A stretch of DNA of 64,000 nucleotides, taken from NCBI GenBank assembly GCA_030824495.1, contig JAVBXP010000012.1:1-64000 (forward strand), given 5' to 3'. Position 1 is the first letter of the stretch. Each line of letters begins with the position of its first letter. Positions 17,418 through 29,159 of the stretch are shown here, one piece after another. The stretch comes from a bacterium. GTDB lineage: Bacteria; Pseudomonadota; Alphaproteobacteria; Caulobacterales; Caulobacteraceae. The notes beneath the pieces were generated by a model, which searched no databases, had not been told where the DNA came from, and was given only the letters and a program-made list of their open reading frames with translations. The translations under genes and the position numbers were made by a program.

Positions 17418-18284
17418 ATGACCGAAGACGCCGTCCAGATCGTCGCGCGCGGCCCGCGCGCCATCGCCGAAGCCGCCGCGCAAGCCATCGACGCCAATCC
17501 GCTGCTCGAGAGCGTGACCTATTCCATTCTGGAAGAGGACGAAGATCGCGGCATCTGGCGCATCGACGCCTTCCCCACCACGCCGGAGGAGGCCGACGGC
17601 CTGGTCGCGGCGTTGGGCGAGTATCCCGAACTCAAGACCGTGGTCGAAAAGCTGGCTGACGCCGACTGGCTGGCCATGGCGCTGTCGGGCCTGCCGCCCG
17701 TGCGGGCCGGCCGCTTCTTCGTCTTCGGGGCCCATGACAAGGGTCGGGCGCCCACCAACACCGTCAATCTGCGGATTGAGGCAGGCGCCGCCTTCGGCAC
17801 CGGCCACCACGGCACCACCGTCGGCTGCCTGTTCGCCTATGACGAACTGATCAAGGCCCGCCGCTTCGAGCGCGTGCTGGACGTCGGCGCCGGCACGGGC
17901 GTGCTCGCCATCGCCGCGGCCCGCACCGGCAGCGCCAAGGCGGTCGGCACCGACATTGACGGCCCCTCGGTCCGCATCTCGCGGGAGAACGCCAAGCTCA
18001 ACAAGGCGAACGCCCGCTTCGTCCACGCCTCAGGCCTGGGCCACCGGCTGGTGCGCGACGCCGCGCCCTATGATCTGGTCTTCGCCAACATCCTGGCGCC
18101 GCCGCTGGTCGCCCTGTCGCACGACATCAAGGGCGCCTTGAAGCCCGGCGGCTTCGCCATCCTGTCGGGCCTGCTGCGCACCCAGGAACGCCGCGTGCTC
18201 GCCGCCTATCTGTCCAAGGGCTTCCGCCTGCATCGTCGCCTGCATCGTGACGCTTGGGCCACACTGGTGCTGCGCCGGGCTTAA
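17418..18284 (+). CDS. prmA: ribosomal protein L11 methyltransferase
   Basis: 288 residues. SAM-dependent methyltransferase that trimethylates ribosomal protein L11. An N-terminal L11-recognition domain (residues 1-100) precedes the Rossmann fold with motif [16 protein letters not shown] near 154-168, [11 protein letters not shown] just before it (the PrmA-typical GTGxHxTT), [11 protein letters not shown] near 176, and the catalytic-loop [12 protein letters not shown] near 216. Length matches the family. Cytosolic, housekeeping. Confidence 0.92.
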   Translation: MTEDAVQIVARGPRAIAEAAAQAIDANPLLESVTYSILEEDEDRGIWRIDAFPTTPEEADGLVAALGEYPELKTVVEKLADADWLAMALSGLPPVRAGRFFVFGAHDKGRAPTNTVNLRIEAGAAFGTGHHGTTVGCLFAYDELIKARRFERVLDVGAGTGVLAIAAARTGSAKAVGTDIDGPSVRISRENAKLNKANARFVHASGLGHRLVRDAAPYDLVFANILAPPLVALSHDIKGALKPGGFAILSGLLRTQERRVLAAYLSKGFRLHRRLHRDAWATLVLRRA

Positions 18285-18367
18285 CGGGCCGGAACCGCCG
18301 CCGCAGGACCACGTTCCTCCGCCCATCAGAGCGGCCGATCAGGCCGCCTCAGAAGGAGGACGTTCTA

Positions 18368-18799
18368 TTGGCCAACACCAACGAGCCCTACGTCGAAAAG
18401 ACCGTGATCGAGCAACCCGCGACCGTGCGTCACGAGGTCGGGCCAGCCCCGCGTTCCAATGGCGGATGGTGGATCGCCGCCCTGGTGGCGATCGTCGCCG
18501 TCGCGGCGATGTTCTTCATGATGAACGGCCGCACGGCGACCGAAAGCGACGTGATAGCCGCGCGCGAAAGCGGCCGCAGCGAGGCGATCATCGATAACGC
18601 CGCTGCGACGGCGCAAGCCGCCGCCGCCAACGCCAGCCAGGCCTCGGCCAACGCCGCGTCCAGCATGGCCGACGCAACCCGCTCGGCGGCCGACAGCGCC
18701 AGTTCGGCGGCTGAGCGTACCGCGGAGGCCGGCCGCAACGCCGCCGCCAGCGCCACTGACGCCGCCACTGACGCCGGCGACACCGCGCCGCCGAACTAG
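18368..18799 (+). CDS. membrane-anchored Ala/Ser-rich repeat protein
   Basis: 143 residues from TTG 18368, chosen because AAGGAGGA stands seven bases upstream. A short acidic head, one transmembrane helix (WWIAALVAIVAVAAMFFMM), then about 85 residues almost entirely Ala, Ser, Asn, Asp and Thr with heptad-like spacing (AAATAQAAAANASQASANAA), probably one long low-complexity helix. Possibly periplasmic or cell-wall spanning. Family not recognised. The last four bases overlap the stop of the convergent GNAT gene. Confidence 0.65.
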   Translation: MANTNEPYVEKTVIEQPATVRHEVGPAPRSNGGWWIAALVAIVAVAAMFFMMNGRTATESDVIAARESGRSEAIIDNAAATAQAAAANASQASANAASSMADATRSAADSASSAAERTAEAGRNAAASATDAATDAGDTAPPN

Positions 18800-19377
18800 A
18801 CTTTCTCGGCTCGGCGGGCCGCCCACTCCTGCGCCAGCACGGCGTAGACGTGGGTGTCCCGCCACCGGCCGCGAACCTCGTGGTTCTTCAGCAGCGTCCC
18901 TTCACGGCGCATGCCGAGCTTCTCCATCACCTTGTATGACGCAGCGTTCCGCACGTCGCAGGTCGCAAAGACCCGGTGCAGACCCAGCGTCGTAAACGCG
19001 GTTTCGACAATCGCGCTGGCCGCCTCGGTCGCGAGGCCCCGCCGCCAATAGTCCTTGTTCAGGGTGTAGCCAAAGTCCGCGGTTCGGTCGGCTCGGCTCT
19101 GGATCGACAACCGGATCGCGCCGATCGCCCGGCCGGTCTCCAGCAACTCCACCACCAGATTGACCTCGTCGCGAGGCCATTGCGCCGACATAGCCACCCA
19201 GCCGCCCAGGGCCTGAGCCGTCACCTCGGGCGTGTTCGGCCCCCAGTCCATGTATCGCACAACTTCTGCGTCAACGGCGTAGGCGTGGATATCGTCATAG
19301 TCGCTGAGCCGCGCCTCACGCAGCAGCAGACGCTTTGTGCGTATCGGGAACCAGGGTTGTTCAGGATCGCCGGTCAT
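18796..19377 (-). CDS. GNAT acetyltransferase, RimJ/RimL-like
   Basis: 193 residues from ATG 19377 (AGAG upstream; ATG at 19401 also possible). The first strand TKRLLLREARLSDYDDI, the acetyl-CoA-binding motif A YWRRGLATEAASAIVE and motif B HRVFATCDVRNAASYKVMEKLGMRREGTL are those of the Acetyltransf_3 group that modifies protein N-termini or small metabolites. Substrate unknown. Isolated on its strand. Confidence 0.86.
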   Translation of the reverse strand: MTGDPEQPWFPIRTKRLLLREARLSDYDDIHAYAVDAEVVRYMDWGPNTPEVTAQALGGWVAMSAQWPRDEVNLVVELLETGRAIGAIRLSIQSRADRTADFGYTLNKDYWRRGLATEAASAIVETAFTTLGLHRVFATCDVRNAASYKVMEKLGMRREGTLLKNHEVRGRWRDTHVYAVLAQEWAARRAEKV

Positions 19378-19572
19378 CCGAGCTCTCTTTCCGAAGGTCA
19401 TGCCATCGGCGGGGCTCGTGTCCTCGACCCAGCCGGTTCGGCGGGGTCGTGGGTCTTTCTAGGGCAGGCGGTCAGCCCACGCGAAGACGCACGGCCCCAA
19501 GGGGACCAGACGAATTCGAGAGGTTGCAGGCGCTGCGCATGACGCCGTTATGTCGAAGTGTGGCGTAGGTGT

Positions 19573-19917
19573 CTAGAACACTGGCCGCGCGGCAAGCGCC
19601 GCAAGCCAATGACGCTCGCGCTCCTTCAGCCAGCTGCCGCGACCGATGGCGCCAAGTTCTTCGTCCTCCAGCAGTTCCACCACCGCGAACTCGAACCCCT
19701 CCTCCCCGCCGTGGGCCTTCCACGCGGCCTGCATGCCGGGGTTTCGGTTGGAGCCCTGACGCAGGCTGAAGAACGAACTGTTGCGTTGGCCGTCGAGATT
19801 GCGCGAGGCGCCCACCCAGGTCTCGCCGGTCGCCATGCAGCGCAGGCTGAAGATCCCGATCGGGGTCTTGCGCTCTTTGTACTCGCGAATGGCCTCGCGG
19901 CGGCTCTGCTTGTCCAT
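19573..19917 (-). CDS. GIY-YIG nuclease domain protein
   Basis: 114 residues from ATG 19917 (GGCGGGA upstream). The domain signature appears as PIGIFSLRCMATGETWVGAS (GIF..WVG replacing GIY-YIG), with Arg in the NLDGQRNSSFF helix and Glu in the C-terminal part; the fold alone makes up nearly the whole protein. A widespread alphaproteobacterial stand-alone version of unknown role, possibly a DNA repair or surveillance nuclease. An upstream in-frame ATG at 19998 is not supported by family length. Confidence 0.75.
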   Translation of the reverse strand: MDKQSRREAIREYKERKTPIGIFSLRCMATGETWVGASRNLDGQRNSSFFSLRQGSNRNPGMQAAWKAHGGEEGFEFAVVELLEDEELGAIGRGSWLKERERHWLAALAARPVF

Positions 19918-20062
19918 TCCCGCCAAATGACCGAACCAGATTTGGATGTCAATTATATCCGGGTAAAATAACCGCCCACGACCTGAGATCCACTCCAATA
20001 AGTGGTTGTTTCCAAACCGTCCGAGACTGGCGCGTCACGCTCGGCGCGACTAAGTTCGGACC

Positions 20063-21880
20063 ATGCGCCAGACCTTCGACGAAAGCACCGATCCCTCATT
20101 CGGGCCCAAGCACGTCCCCTTGATCCGCCAGGCCATGAAGGCCCAGGGACTGGACGGCTTCCTCGTGCCCCATGAAGACGAGCATCAGAACGAGTACCTG
20201 CCCGCCGCCAATGACCGGCTCGGCTGGGCCACCGGCTTTACCGGTTCCGCAGGCGCCGCGGTGATCATGGCCGACAAGGCCGCCGTCTTTGTCGATGGCC
20301 GCTACACCCTGCAGGTCCGCGACCAGGTGGACGCCGGCGTGTTCGAGATCCGCGACCTCGTCGAGGGCGGCGTCTCGGCCTATCTCGAAACCGCCACCCT
20401 CAAGGGCCAGACCATTGGCTACGACCCGCGCCTGCACGCGCCGGACGCGCTGGAGCGCCTGAAGGCGGCCGCCGCCAAGGCCGGCGCCAGCCTCAAGCCC
20501 GTCGCCACCAACCCGCTGGACGAAGCCTGGGGCGAGGCCCGCCCCGCGCAGCCGACCGCCCCCGTCGTCCCGCACCTGCTCGACTATGCCGGCGAAGACT
20601 CCGCCGCCAAGCGCGCCCGCGTCGGCGAGGCCCTAGCCGCCCGCAACGCCGACGCCACCGTCCTGACCGCGCCGTCGTCCATCGCGTGGTTGTTCAATGT
20701 GCGCGGCGGCGACGTCATCCGCTCGCCCCTGCCGCTCGGCCAGGCCATCCTGAACCGCGACGGCACGGCCAGGCTGTTCGTCGACCCGGTGAAGGTCTCG
20801 CCCGAACTCCGCGCCTGGCTTGGCAACGAGGTCAGCCTTGAAACGCCCGACGATTTGCCCGCCGCCCTTGAGGACCTGAAGGGCAAGCGCGTCCTGATCG
20901 ATCCGGCCCAATCATCGGCCTGGTATTTCTCAGCCCTGCACAAGGCCGGCGCGGACGTCCTGCGCGGCGATGATCCCTGCGCCCTGCCCCGCGCCTGCAA
21001 GAACAGGGTTGAGATCGACGGGACCCGCGAGGCTCACGCGCGCGACGGCGTGGCGGTCACCCGCTTCCTGCATTGGCTCGCCACTGACGCCCAAGGCCGC
21101 ACGGTCGACGAGGTTGAGGTCGTCACCCGCCTCGAAGGATTCCGCCAGGACACCGGCGCCCTGAAGGACCTGTCCTTCGACACCATCGCTGGCGCCGCGT
21201 CGAACGGCGCCATTGTCCACTATCGCCCGACTACCCGACTGAACAAGCAGGCCGAACAAGGCTCGTTGCTGCTGGTCGATTCCGGCGCCCAATACCTGGA
21301 CGGCACGACCGACATCACCCGCACGGTCGCCGTGGGCGAACCGAGCCAGGAAATGCGCGAGCGTTTCACCTTGGTGCTGAAGGGCCATCTGGCCCTGGCC
21401 GCAATCCGCTTCCCGGCCGGGACCACCGGCTCGGCCCTCGACGCCCTGGCCCGCGCCCCGCTGTGGCTTCAGGGCCTGGACTACGATCACGGTACCGGCC
21501 ACGGCGTCGGCTCTTACCTTGGTGTCCACGAAGGCCCGCAGCGGATTTCCAAGCTGCCGAACTTCGTCGCCCTGCAGCCCGGCATGATCGTGTCCAACGA
21601 GCCGGGCTATTACAAGGAAGGCGCCTACGGCATCCGGATCGAGAACCTGCAGTTCGTGACCGAAGCCGCCATGATCCCCGGTGGCGAACGGCCGATGCTG
21701 GGCTTCGAGACCCTGACCATGGCCCCGATGGATCGTCGCCTGATCGTGGTCGAGATGCTGACCCCGCAAGAGCGCGCCCAGATGGACGCCTATCATGCCA
21801 AGGTTCTGGCGGTGGTTGGGCCGCGCCTGGAGCAAGCCGAGGTTCGCGGCTGGCTGGAAGGCGCCTGCGCGCCGCTCTGA
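20063..21880 (+). CDS. Xaa-Pro aminopeptidase (aminopeptidase P family, M24B)
   Basis: 605 residues, the long three-domain form. Two creatinase N-terminal domains (about 15-310) precede the pita-bread catalytic domain. All five dinuclear metal ligands are visible: Asp in LLLVDSGAQ, Asp in GTTDITRT, His in GTGHGVGSYLGVHEG, Glu in IVSNEPGYY and Glu in GIRIENL. Removes N-terminal residues before proline in peptides, in the cytosol. Single gene followed by a REP-like element. Confidence 0.93.
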   Translation: MRQTFDESTDPSFGPKHVPLIRQAMKAQGLDGFLVPHEDEHQNEYLPAANDRLGWATGFTGSAGAAVIMADKAAVFVDGRYTLQVRDQVDAGVFEIRDLVEGGVSAYLETATLKGQTIGYDPRLHAPDALERLKAAAAKAGASLKPVATNPLDEAWGEARPAQPTAPVVPHLLDYAGEDSAAKRARVGEALAARNADATVLTAPSSIAWLFNVRGGDVIRSPLPLGQAILNRDGTARLFVDPVKVSPELRAWLGNEVSLETPDDLPAALEDLKGKRVLIDPAQSSAWYFSALHKAGADVLRGDDPCALPRACKNRVEIDGTREAHARDGVAVTRFLHWLATDAQGRTVDEVEVVTRLEGFRQDTGALKDLSFDTIAGAASNGAIVHYRPTTRLNKQAEQGSLLLVDSGAQYLDGTTDITRTVAVGEPSQEMRERFTLVLKGHLALAAIRFPAGTTGSALDALARAPLWLQGLDYDHGTGHGVGSYLGVHEGPQRISKLPNFVALQPGMIVSNEPGYYKEGAYGIRIENLQFVTEAAMIPGGERPMLGFETLTMAPMDRRLIVVEMLTPQERAQMDAYHAKVLAVVGPRLEQAEVRGWLEGACAPL

Positions 21881-21885
21881 AACGA

Positions 21886-22021
21886 GTGTCATCCCGGTTT
21901 GCGCAGCAAGACCGGGACCCATTCGCTCCGACGTCGAGGAGCAGGGCGCGGCCGAGCTACGCCCGCCAAATCTGGTGTTGATGGGTCCCGGACAGCCGCA
22001 TTGCGGCTTCCGGGATGACAC
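21886..22021. repeat. REP-like long inverted repeat 1
   Basis: Outer arms GTGTCATCCCGG (21886-21897) and CCGGGATGACAC (22010-22021) are perfect complements; inner arms CCGGGACCCAT (21912-21922) and ATGGGTCCCGG (21981-21991) also pair. The layout, GTCATCCCGG..CCGGGACCCAT, is that of dispersed intergenic palindromes in alphaproteobacteria. It separates the convergent aminopeptidase and EVE genes. Confidence 0.8.
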
Positions 22022-22036
22022 CCGGGAGGGAGGTCC

Positions 22037-22447
22037 CTACTCCCCCGCCATCTTCAGGATCGTCGACCACTCATCGGCGCTGACCGGCGACACCGAGAGC
22101 CGCCCCTGGCGGATCATGGGCATCTCGGCGAGGGCCGGATTGGCCTTCATCTGCGCCAACGTCACCGACCGCGGGAGCTTGCGAACCGGGGTCAACTCGA
22201 CGGCCACGAACTTGCCCTTGGGATCACTGGCGTCTGGAAAGGCTTCCCGCGCCACCTGCGCGACGGCGACGACCTCCTTGCCCTCCTGCGAATGGTAGAA
22301 AAGCACCTGGTCGCCCACCTTCATCGCCTTGAGGTGCGAGGCGGCCGCAAAATTGCGCACCCCATCCCAGACGGTACGGCCATCACGTTCCAGATCGTCA
22401 TAGGAATAGGTGTCAGGTTCGGACTTCACGAGCCAATGAGACGCCAC
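22037..22447 (-). CDS. EVE (PUA-like) domain protein
   Basis: 136 residues from GTG 22447 (GGAGGAG six bases upstream). ASHWLVKSEPDTYSYDDLE, TVWDGVRNFAA and GDQVLFYHSQEGKEVVAVAQV are the EVE-domain signature, an aromatic-cage fold that binds modified bases. EVE proteins are linked to RNA modification biology and, when fused, to modified-DNA restriction; the stand-alone form here is generally treated as a housekeeping RNA-related protein. Same strand as ligA, with a REP-like element between. Confidence 0.88.
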   Translation of the reverse strand: MASHWLVKSEPDTYSYDDLERDGRTVWDGVRNFAAASHLKAMKVGDQVLFYHSQEGKEVVAVAQVAREAFPDASDPKGKFVAVELTPVRKLPRSVTLAQMKANPALAEMPMIRQGRLSVSPVSADEWSTILKMAGE

Positions 22448-22467
22448 GAGATCCTCCTCCCTAAAAT

Positions 22468-22570
22468 CGTCATGGCCGGCCTTTGTGCCGGCCATCCATG
22501 AACTCCGCGGGTGCGGGCCTGTTTCCAAGGTTCGTGTGTATAGGTCCCCGGGACAAGCCCGAGGATGACG
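22468..22570. repeat. REP-like inverted repeat 2
   Basis: CGTCAT...CCGG at 22468 pairs with CCGGGACAAGCCCGAGGATGACG ending at 22570; the left arm also folds on itself as GGCCGGC-CTTTGT-GCCGGCC. Similar in plan to the element at 21886. It lies between EVE and ligA. Confidence 0.75.
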
Positions 22571-22584
22571 AATTGAGAGACAGG

Positions 22585-24924
<2,340 letters not shown>

Positions 24925-24930
24925 TCAGAT

Positions 24931-25053
24931 CCTCCCCCTCTGGGGGAGGTGGCGCGCCGCGCGAAGCGAGGCGTGACGGAGGGAGCTCCTCCATGGCTGC
25001 AGTCAAAATCCCCCTCAGTCGGCTTCGCCGACAGCTCCCCCAGGGGGGGAGCA
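24931..25053. repeat. REP-like inverted repeat 3
   Basis: Left hairpin CCTCCCC-TCT-GGGGAGG at 24932-24949; right end GCTCCCCCAGGGGGGGAGC near 25034-25053; between them GCGAAGCGAGGCGTGACGGAGGG and CAGTCGGCTTCGCCGACAG hairpins. A different sequence class from elements 1 and 2. It fills the gap between ligA and recN. Confidence 0.75.
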
Positions 25054-25065
25054 TCTATGGCCGAT

Positions 25066-26763
25066 TCACGCATCCATCAGGGCCCTGGCCGCGGCGCGCG
25101 CGGCGTCGGTGATCTGGGCGCCCGCCAACATGCGGGCGATCTCTTCCTCGCGCTCACCAAGCGAAAGCGTCTCCACCGCGGTGCGAATGCGCTCGCTGTC
25201 GCCGGCCTTGGAGATCCGCCAATGCGCCTCCGCGCGGGCGGCGACCTGCGGCGAGTGAGTCACGACCAGCACCTGGGCGTCGGCGGCCAGGCGCTTCAGA
25301 CGCAGTCCGACCGCGTCGGCGACGGCGCCGCCCACGCCCTGATCGACCTCGTCGAAGATCATCAAGGGCTGCGGGCCTTCGGCTCTGCCAGCAAGCGAAG
25401 CCTTTAAGGCCAGGGCGAAGCGCGCCAGTTCCCCGCCCGAAGCGATCGCGCCCAGGTCGCCGAATGGCGCGCCAGGATTGGTGGCGATCTCAAAGGCGAT
25501 GCGATCCTGTCCGGTCGGACCGGCGCGGTCCTCCGGCAAGGTCTCCACCGCCACCCGGAACCGCGCCTTGTCCAGCTTCAGCGGCGCCAACTCGGCCATC
25601 ACAGAGGTCGCCAATCGCTCGCCGGCCGCGCGCCGAGCGTCGGAGAGTTTGCCTGCATCGGCGATATAGGCGGCCCGTGTAGCCGCCACGGCGGCGTCGG
25701 CCGCCTTCAGATCATCTTCGGATGACTCCATCGCCCGAAGGCGCTCGGCGAAGCGCACGCGCAGGATCGGCAGTTCCTCGACGCTAACCGACAGCTTGCG
25801 CGCCATGCCCCGCAGTTCGAACAGCCGCTCCTCGGTCTTCTCCAATTGGTCGGGCCGGAAGTCGAAGGCGTCGGCCACCGCGTCGACAGCAGCTTCGGCT
25901 TCCTGGGCCTCGCTGAACACCCGGTCGATCGCAGCGCTCGCTGTGGCTAGGCGAACGACCGCGGCGCCGTCCTCGGCGGCGCCGGCGGCCAGGGCCCGCG
26001 TGCGCGCATGCTCCACAGCGCGCACCGCCTGGGCCAGGCGCCCGGTCAGGCCGTCAAAGGCTTGGCGGGCCTCGGCGATATCGGTCAGGGCCTTCTCGGC
26101 GGCGCCCAGGATGGCGCGCTCCTCGGCCAGCCGAACTTCCTCGCCCTCATGCGGATCCAACCGGTCGAGTTCTGAGAGCCGCAGGGCCAGTTCCTCGGAT
26201 TCCTCGGCGGCTCGTGCGACGGCTGCGCGCAACTCATCGGCGCGAGCGCGGGCCGCCTTCCAGGCGCTCCAACGTCCGGCGACCGCGCTGCTCAAGCCGC
26301 CGAGCGAACCATAGGCGTCCAGCAACGGCCTGTGGGTGCGAGCATCCAGCAGGCCGACCGTCTCGTGCTGGCCATGCACCTCCAGCAGCATTTCGCCCAG
26401 TTCGCGCAGCACGGTGGCGCTGGTGGCCTGATCATTGACGAAGGCGCGGCTGCGGCCGTCAGCCGACAGCGTGCGGCGCAGGACCAGATCCTCGTCGCGG
26501 GCGTACGAAATACCCTTCTCTTCGAGGATGTCCCAGACGGGATGCTCAGGCGCCGGCGCGAAGACGGCCGACACGGCCGCCTGGCTGGAGCCCTGGCGCA
26601 CGAGGCCGGCCTCAGCGCGCGCGCCCGTGGCGAGGCCCAGGGCGTCGAGGATGATCGACTTCCCTGCCCCTGTCTCGCCCGTCAGCGCTGTAAGGCCCGG
26701 ACCAATGGAAAGGTCCAGCGCCTCGATCAGCACCACGTCGCGGATCCATAGCCCGATCAGCAT
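25066..26763 (-). CDS. recN: DNA repair protein RecN
   Basis: 565 residues, an SMC-like ATPase used in double-strand break repair. Walker A GETGAGKSIILDALG near residues 30-44, a central coiled coil with Ala/Glu/Arg-rich helices (about 150-350), ABC signature ASGGELARFALALK near 440 and Walker B LMIFDEVDQGVGG near 470, then THSPQVAARAEAHW. First residues MLIGLWIRDVVLIEALDLSI are typical. I saw no clear SOS box upstream in the 57 bases to bamD. Confidence 0.94.
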   Translation of the reverse strand: MLIGLWIRDVVLIEALDLSIGPGLTALTGETGAGKSIILDALGLATGARAEAGLVRQGSSQAAVSAVFAPAPEHPVWDILEEKGISYARDEDLVLRRTLSADGRSRAFVNDQATSATVLRELGEMLLEVHGQHETVGLLDARTHRPLLDAYGSLGGLSSAVAGRWSAWKAARARADELRAAVARAAEESEELALRLSELDRLDPHEGEEVRLAEERAILGAAEKALTDIAEARQAFDGLTGRLAQAVRAVEHARTRALAAGAAEDGAAVVRLATASAAIDRVFSEAQEAEAAVDAVADAFDFRPDQLEKTEERLFELRGMARKLSVSVEELPILRVRFAERLRAMESSEDDLKAADAAVAATRAAYIADAGKLSDARRAAGERLATSVMAELAPLKLDKARFRVAVETLPEDRAGPTGQDRIAFEIATNPGAPFGDLGAIASGGELARFALALKASLAGRAEGPQPLMIFDEVDQGVGGAVADAVGLRLKRLAADAQVLVVTHSPQVAARAEAHWRISKAGDSERIRTAVETLSLGEREEEIARMLAGAQITDAARAAARALMDA

Positions 26764-26820
26764 GTCGGCAAGATCGCCTGGAATCAGACGGGACGAAAGC
26801 CCGTCAGTTCACTTAAAGTT

Positions 26821-27858
26821 CTATTTGTCGTCGCCGCCCTTCATGAACGGCAGGCGGGAGATCAGACCCTTGCGCTTGGCGGGCTCAGCCGACGCCGCGG
26901 CGGCTTGCGGTTCGGCGGGCGTTGCGACCGGTTCAGCGGCGGGCGCGGGGTCGACCGCCGGAGCTGCCGGAGCCGCCTCGTCATAGCCAGGCGGCTTCAC
27001 GGTGGCGTCCTTGTCCTTCACGAACGGCAAGCGCGACACCAAGCTGCGGCGCTCGCCCTTGGTCGGCTCGACCGCCGGGCGCAGGCCTTTGTCGGTCAGC
27101 AGGCGATAGGCGTCGCGATACCAGACATCGCCCGGATAGTTGTAGCCCAGCACGGCGCCGTTGCGCTTGGCCTCTTCGATGAGGCCCAGCGTCAGATACG
27201 CCTCGACCAGACGGTAAAGCGCCTCGGGCGTGTGGCCCGTGGTCTGATAGCGGTCGATCACGGTCTTGAAGCGGCCCACCGCGGCCAGGGTGTCGCCCTG
27301 ACGCAGGTAGTAGCGGCCGATGGTCATTTCCTTGCCGGCCAACTGGTCATTGACCATGTCGATCTTCAGGCGCGCATCGGCGGCGTATTCGGTGTTCGGA
27401 TAGCGCTGAACGATTTCCGTCAGGTTGTTCAACGCCTGGGCCGTCGCGGCCTGGTCCCGGCCCACATCAACGATCTGTTCGAAGTAGGAGATCGCCTTCA
27501 GATAGTGGGCGTAGGCCGCCGCGGGATTTCCCGGATAGAGCGAGATAAAGCGGTCGGCGTCGCCGATGGCCTCGGCGTAGTCGTTGCCCTGATAGTGGGC
27601 GTAGGCAGTCATCAGGATCGCGCGGCGCGACCACTCCGAATAGGGATGCTGACGCTCAACCTCGCCGAAGTACTGGACGGCCTGATTCCAAAGGCCGCGG
27701 TCCAGCCGGTCCGCGCCCGTGGCGTAGAGCAGCTCCACCGGGCGCTCCTCATAGGCGAGCTTCGGCTTCTTATCTTTACCGGCGCAGCCGGCTAGGGCGA
27801 GGACAGCGACGCTGACGACAAGCGCCGTGCGAGTCCGGGAATTGCGAAGCAAGGACAC
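26821..27858 (-). CDS. bamD: outer-membrane assembly lipoprotein BamD with extended C-terminal tail
   Basis: 345 residues. Signal peptide ending in lipobox LAGC (Cys near residue 26), then five TPR-like repeats (GLWNQAVQYFGEVERQHPYSEW, PNTEYAADARLKIDMVNDQL and others) that form the BamA-interacting scaffold of the BAM complex. The usual family length is about 240-290; the extra Pro/Ala-rich tail (263-345) carries the motif SRLPF twice, in SLVSRLPFVKDKD (272-284) and GLISRLPFMKGGDDK (331-345). Same strand as lpxC, recN and ligA. Confidence 0.93.
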   Translation of the reverse strand: MSLLRNSRTRTALVVSVAVLALAGCAGKDKKPKLAYEERPVELLYATGADRLDRGLWNQAVQYFGEVERQHPYSEWSRRAILMTAYAHYQGNDYAEAIGDADRFISLYPGNPAAAYAHYLKAISYFEQIVDVGRDQAATAQALNNLTEIVQRYPNTEYAADARLKIDMVNDQLAGKEMTIGRYYLRQGDTLAAVGRFKTVIDRYQTTGHTPEALYRLVEAYLTLGLIEEAKRNGAVLGYNYPGDVWYRDAYRLLTDKGLRPAVEPTKGERRSLVSRLPFVKDKDATVKPPGYDEAAPAAPAVDPAPAAEPVATPAEPQAAAASAEPAKRKGLISRLPFMKGGDDK

Positions 27859-28066
27859 CTACACCTCTAAAGGACCGACGCGCGCCCCAGCGCCGCGAGT
27901 CCACGCTTCTACATCATGCAATGCGGGGCGCAAATGCGGCGAAGCCTAGGAAAGCCTGCTGGCGCCGCCATCAGCGCCAAGACAGGTTCGATTGGATGGC
28001 TCGCGACAGGTTTCGAACGACCGCGAAGGATCGTGAAACCAGAACAAACCGCCAAGAGTCGGCGGC

Positions 28067-28960
28067 TCAAACCGCTTCAGCGAGTTCCGTCACCAGGGTG
28101 CGATAGCGCCACGATTTGGGAGAGGCCAACAGCGCACGCACCAGTTGGTTGTTGAGGCTGTGCCCGGCCAACACGCCCTCGAAGCGGCCGAGGATCGGCG
28201 CGCCAAGGACGTAGAGGTCGCCAATAGCGTCCAGCGCCTTGTGGCGAACGAATTCGTCCGGACGGCGCAGGCCTTCCGGGTTGAGGATACGGTCGCCTTC
28301 GATGACGACGGCGTTTTCCATCGAACCGCCGCGCGCCAGGCCGATGCTGCGCAGGTACTCGACCTCGTGCAGGAAGCCAAAGGTGCGGCAATTGGCCAAT
28401 TCGTTGCGGAAGGTCCGCTCGTCCATCGGCATATCAATCCGCTGACGCCCGATGGCGGCGGAGTCGAAAGCGATCTCGAAAGCGACTTCGAATTGATCGG
28501 AGGGGGTCAGGGTGGCGCGCTTGTCGCCGTCGATAAACTCGATCGGCTCGATGATCTCGATGTAGCGACGCGGCGCGTCCTGCGGACGACGGCCGGCGCG
28601 GTCCAGGATCTGCACGAACGGCAGCGACGAGCCATCCATGATCGGCATTTCGGGGCCGTCCAACTCCACCACGGCGTTGTCGATACCCAGCATCGCCATC
28701 GCAGCCATCAGGTGCTCGATGGTGGAAACACTGACTCCGGCGGCGTTCTCGATCACGGTCCCGAGTTGAGTCTTGGTGACAGCCTCGCCCGAGACCGGGA
28801 CGCGGTTGTCGCGGTCGGTGACATCGGTGCGGACGAAGACGATACCGGCGTTGGCAGGGGCGGAGCGAACAGCCACGCGGGTGTAGGCGCCGGTGTGGAC
28901 GCCGACGCCGGCGAAGATGGCCGGGCCCTGGAGGGTGTTCTGAAACTCTTGTGCGCGCAA
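28067..28960 (-). CDS. lpxC: UDP-3-O-acyl-N-acetylglucosamine deacetylase
   Basis: 297 residues from TTG 28960 (AGAAGG nine bases upstream), which matches the family length of about 300; an ATG at 29086 would add 42 residues of unlikely leader. Zinc metalloenzyme for the first committed step of lipid A synthesis. Seen: VGVHTGAY, zinc His in STIEHLMAAMAMLGI, MDGSSLPFVQ, FGFLHEVEYLR, and HKALDAIGDLYVLG with zinc His and Asp, then GHSLNNQLVRAL. bamD follows about 210 bases downstream. Confidence 0.93.
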   Translation of the reverse strand: MRAQEFQNTLQGPAIFAGVGVHTGAYTRVAVRSAPANAGIVFVRTDVTDRDNRVPVSGEAVTKTQLGTVIENAAGVSVSTIEHLMAAMAMLGIDNAVVELDGPEMPIMDGSSLPFVQILDRAGRRPQDAPRRYIEIIEPIEFIDGDKRATLTPSDQFEVAFEIAFDSAAIGRQRIDMPMDERTFRNELANCRTFGFLHEVEYLRSIGLARGGSMENAVVIEGDRILNPEGLRRPDEFVRHKALDAIGDLYVLGAPILGRFEGVLAGHSLNNQLVRALLASPKSWRYRTLVTELAEAV

Positions 28961-29159
28961 AACTCGCTGCCTTCTCGGTTCGGTCTTGCAGCCGGACTGG
29001 CCGCGATACGCCCCATCTGCCAGATACGGCTTATGCTGCGGCGCCGCAAAACAACTCCTGTTTCGCAATGTTTCGCGCTCGCGCATTTAGGATTCCCTTA
29101 GGAATCAAGGCGAAAGCGGGGCGAGTTGAGGACCGATATAGGTCTCTGGTCTAGCGCAA

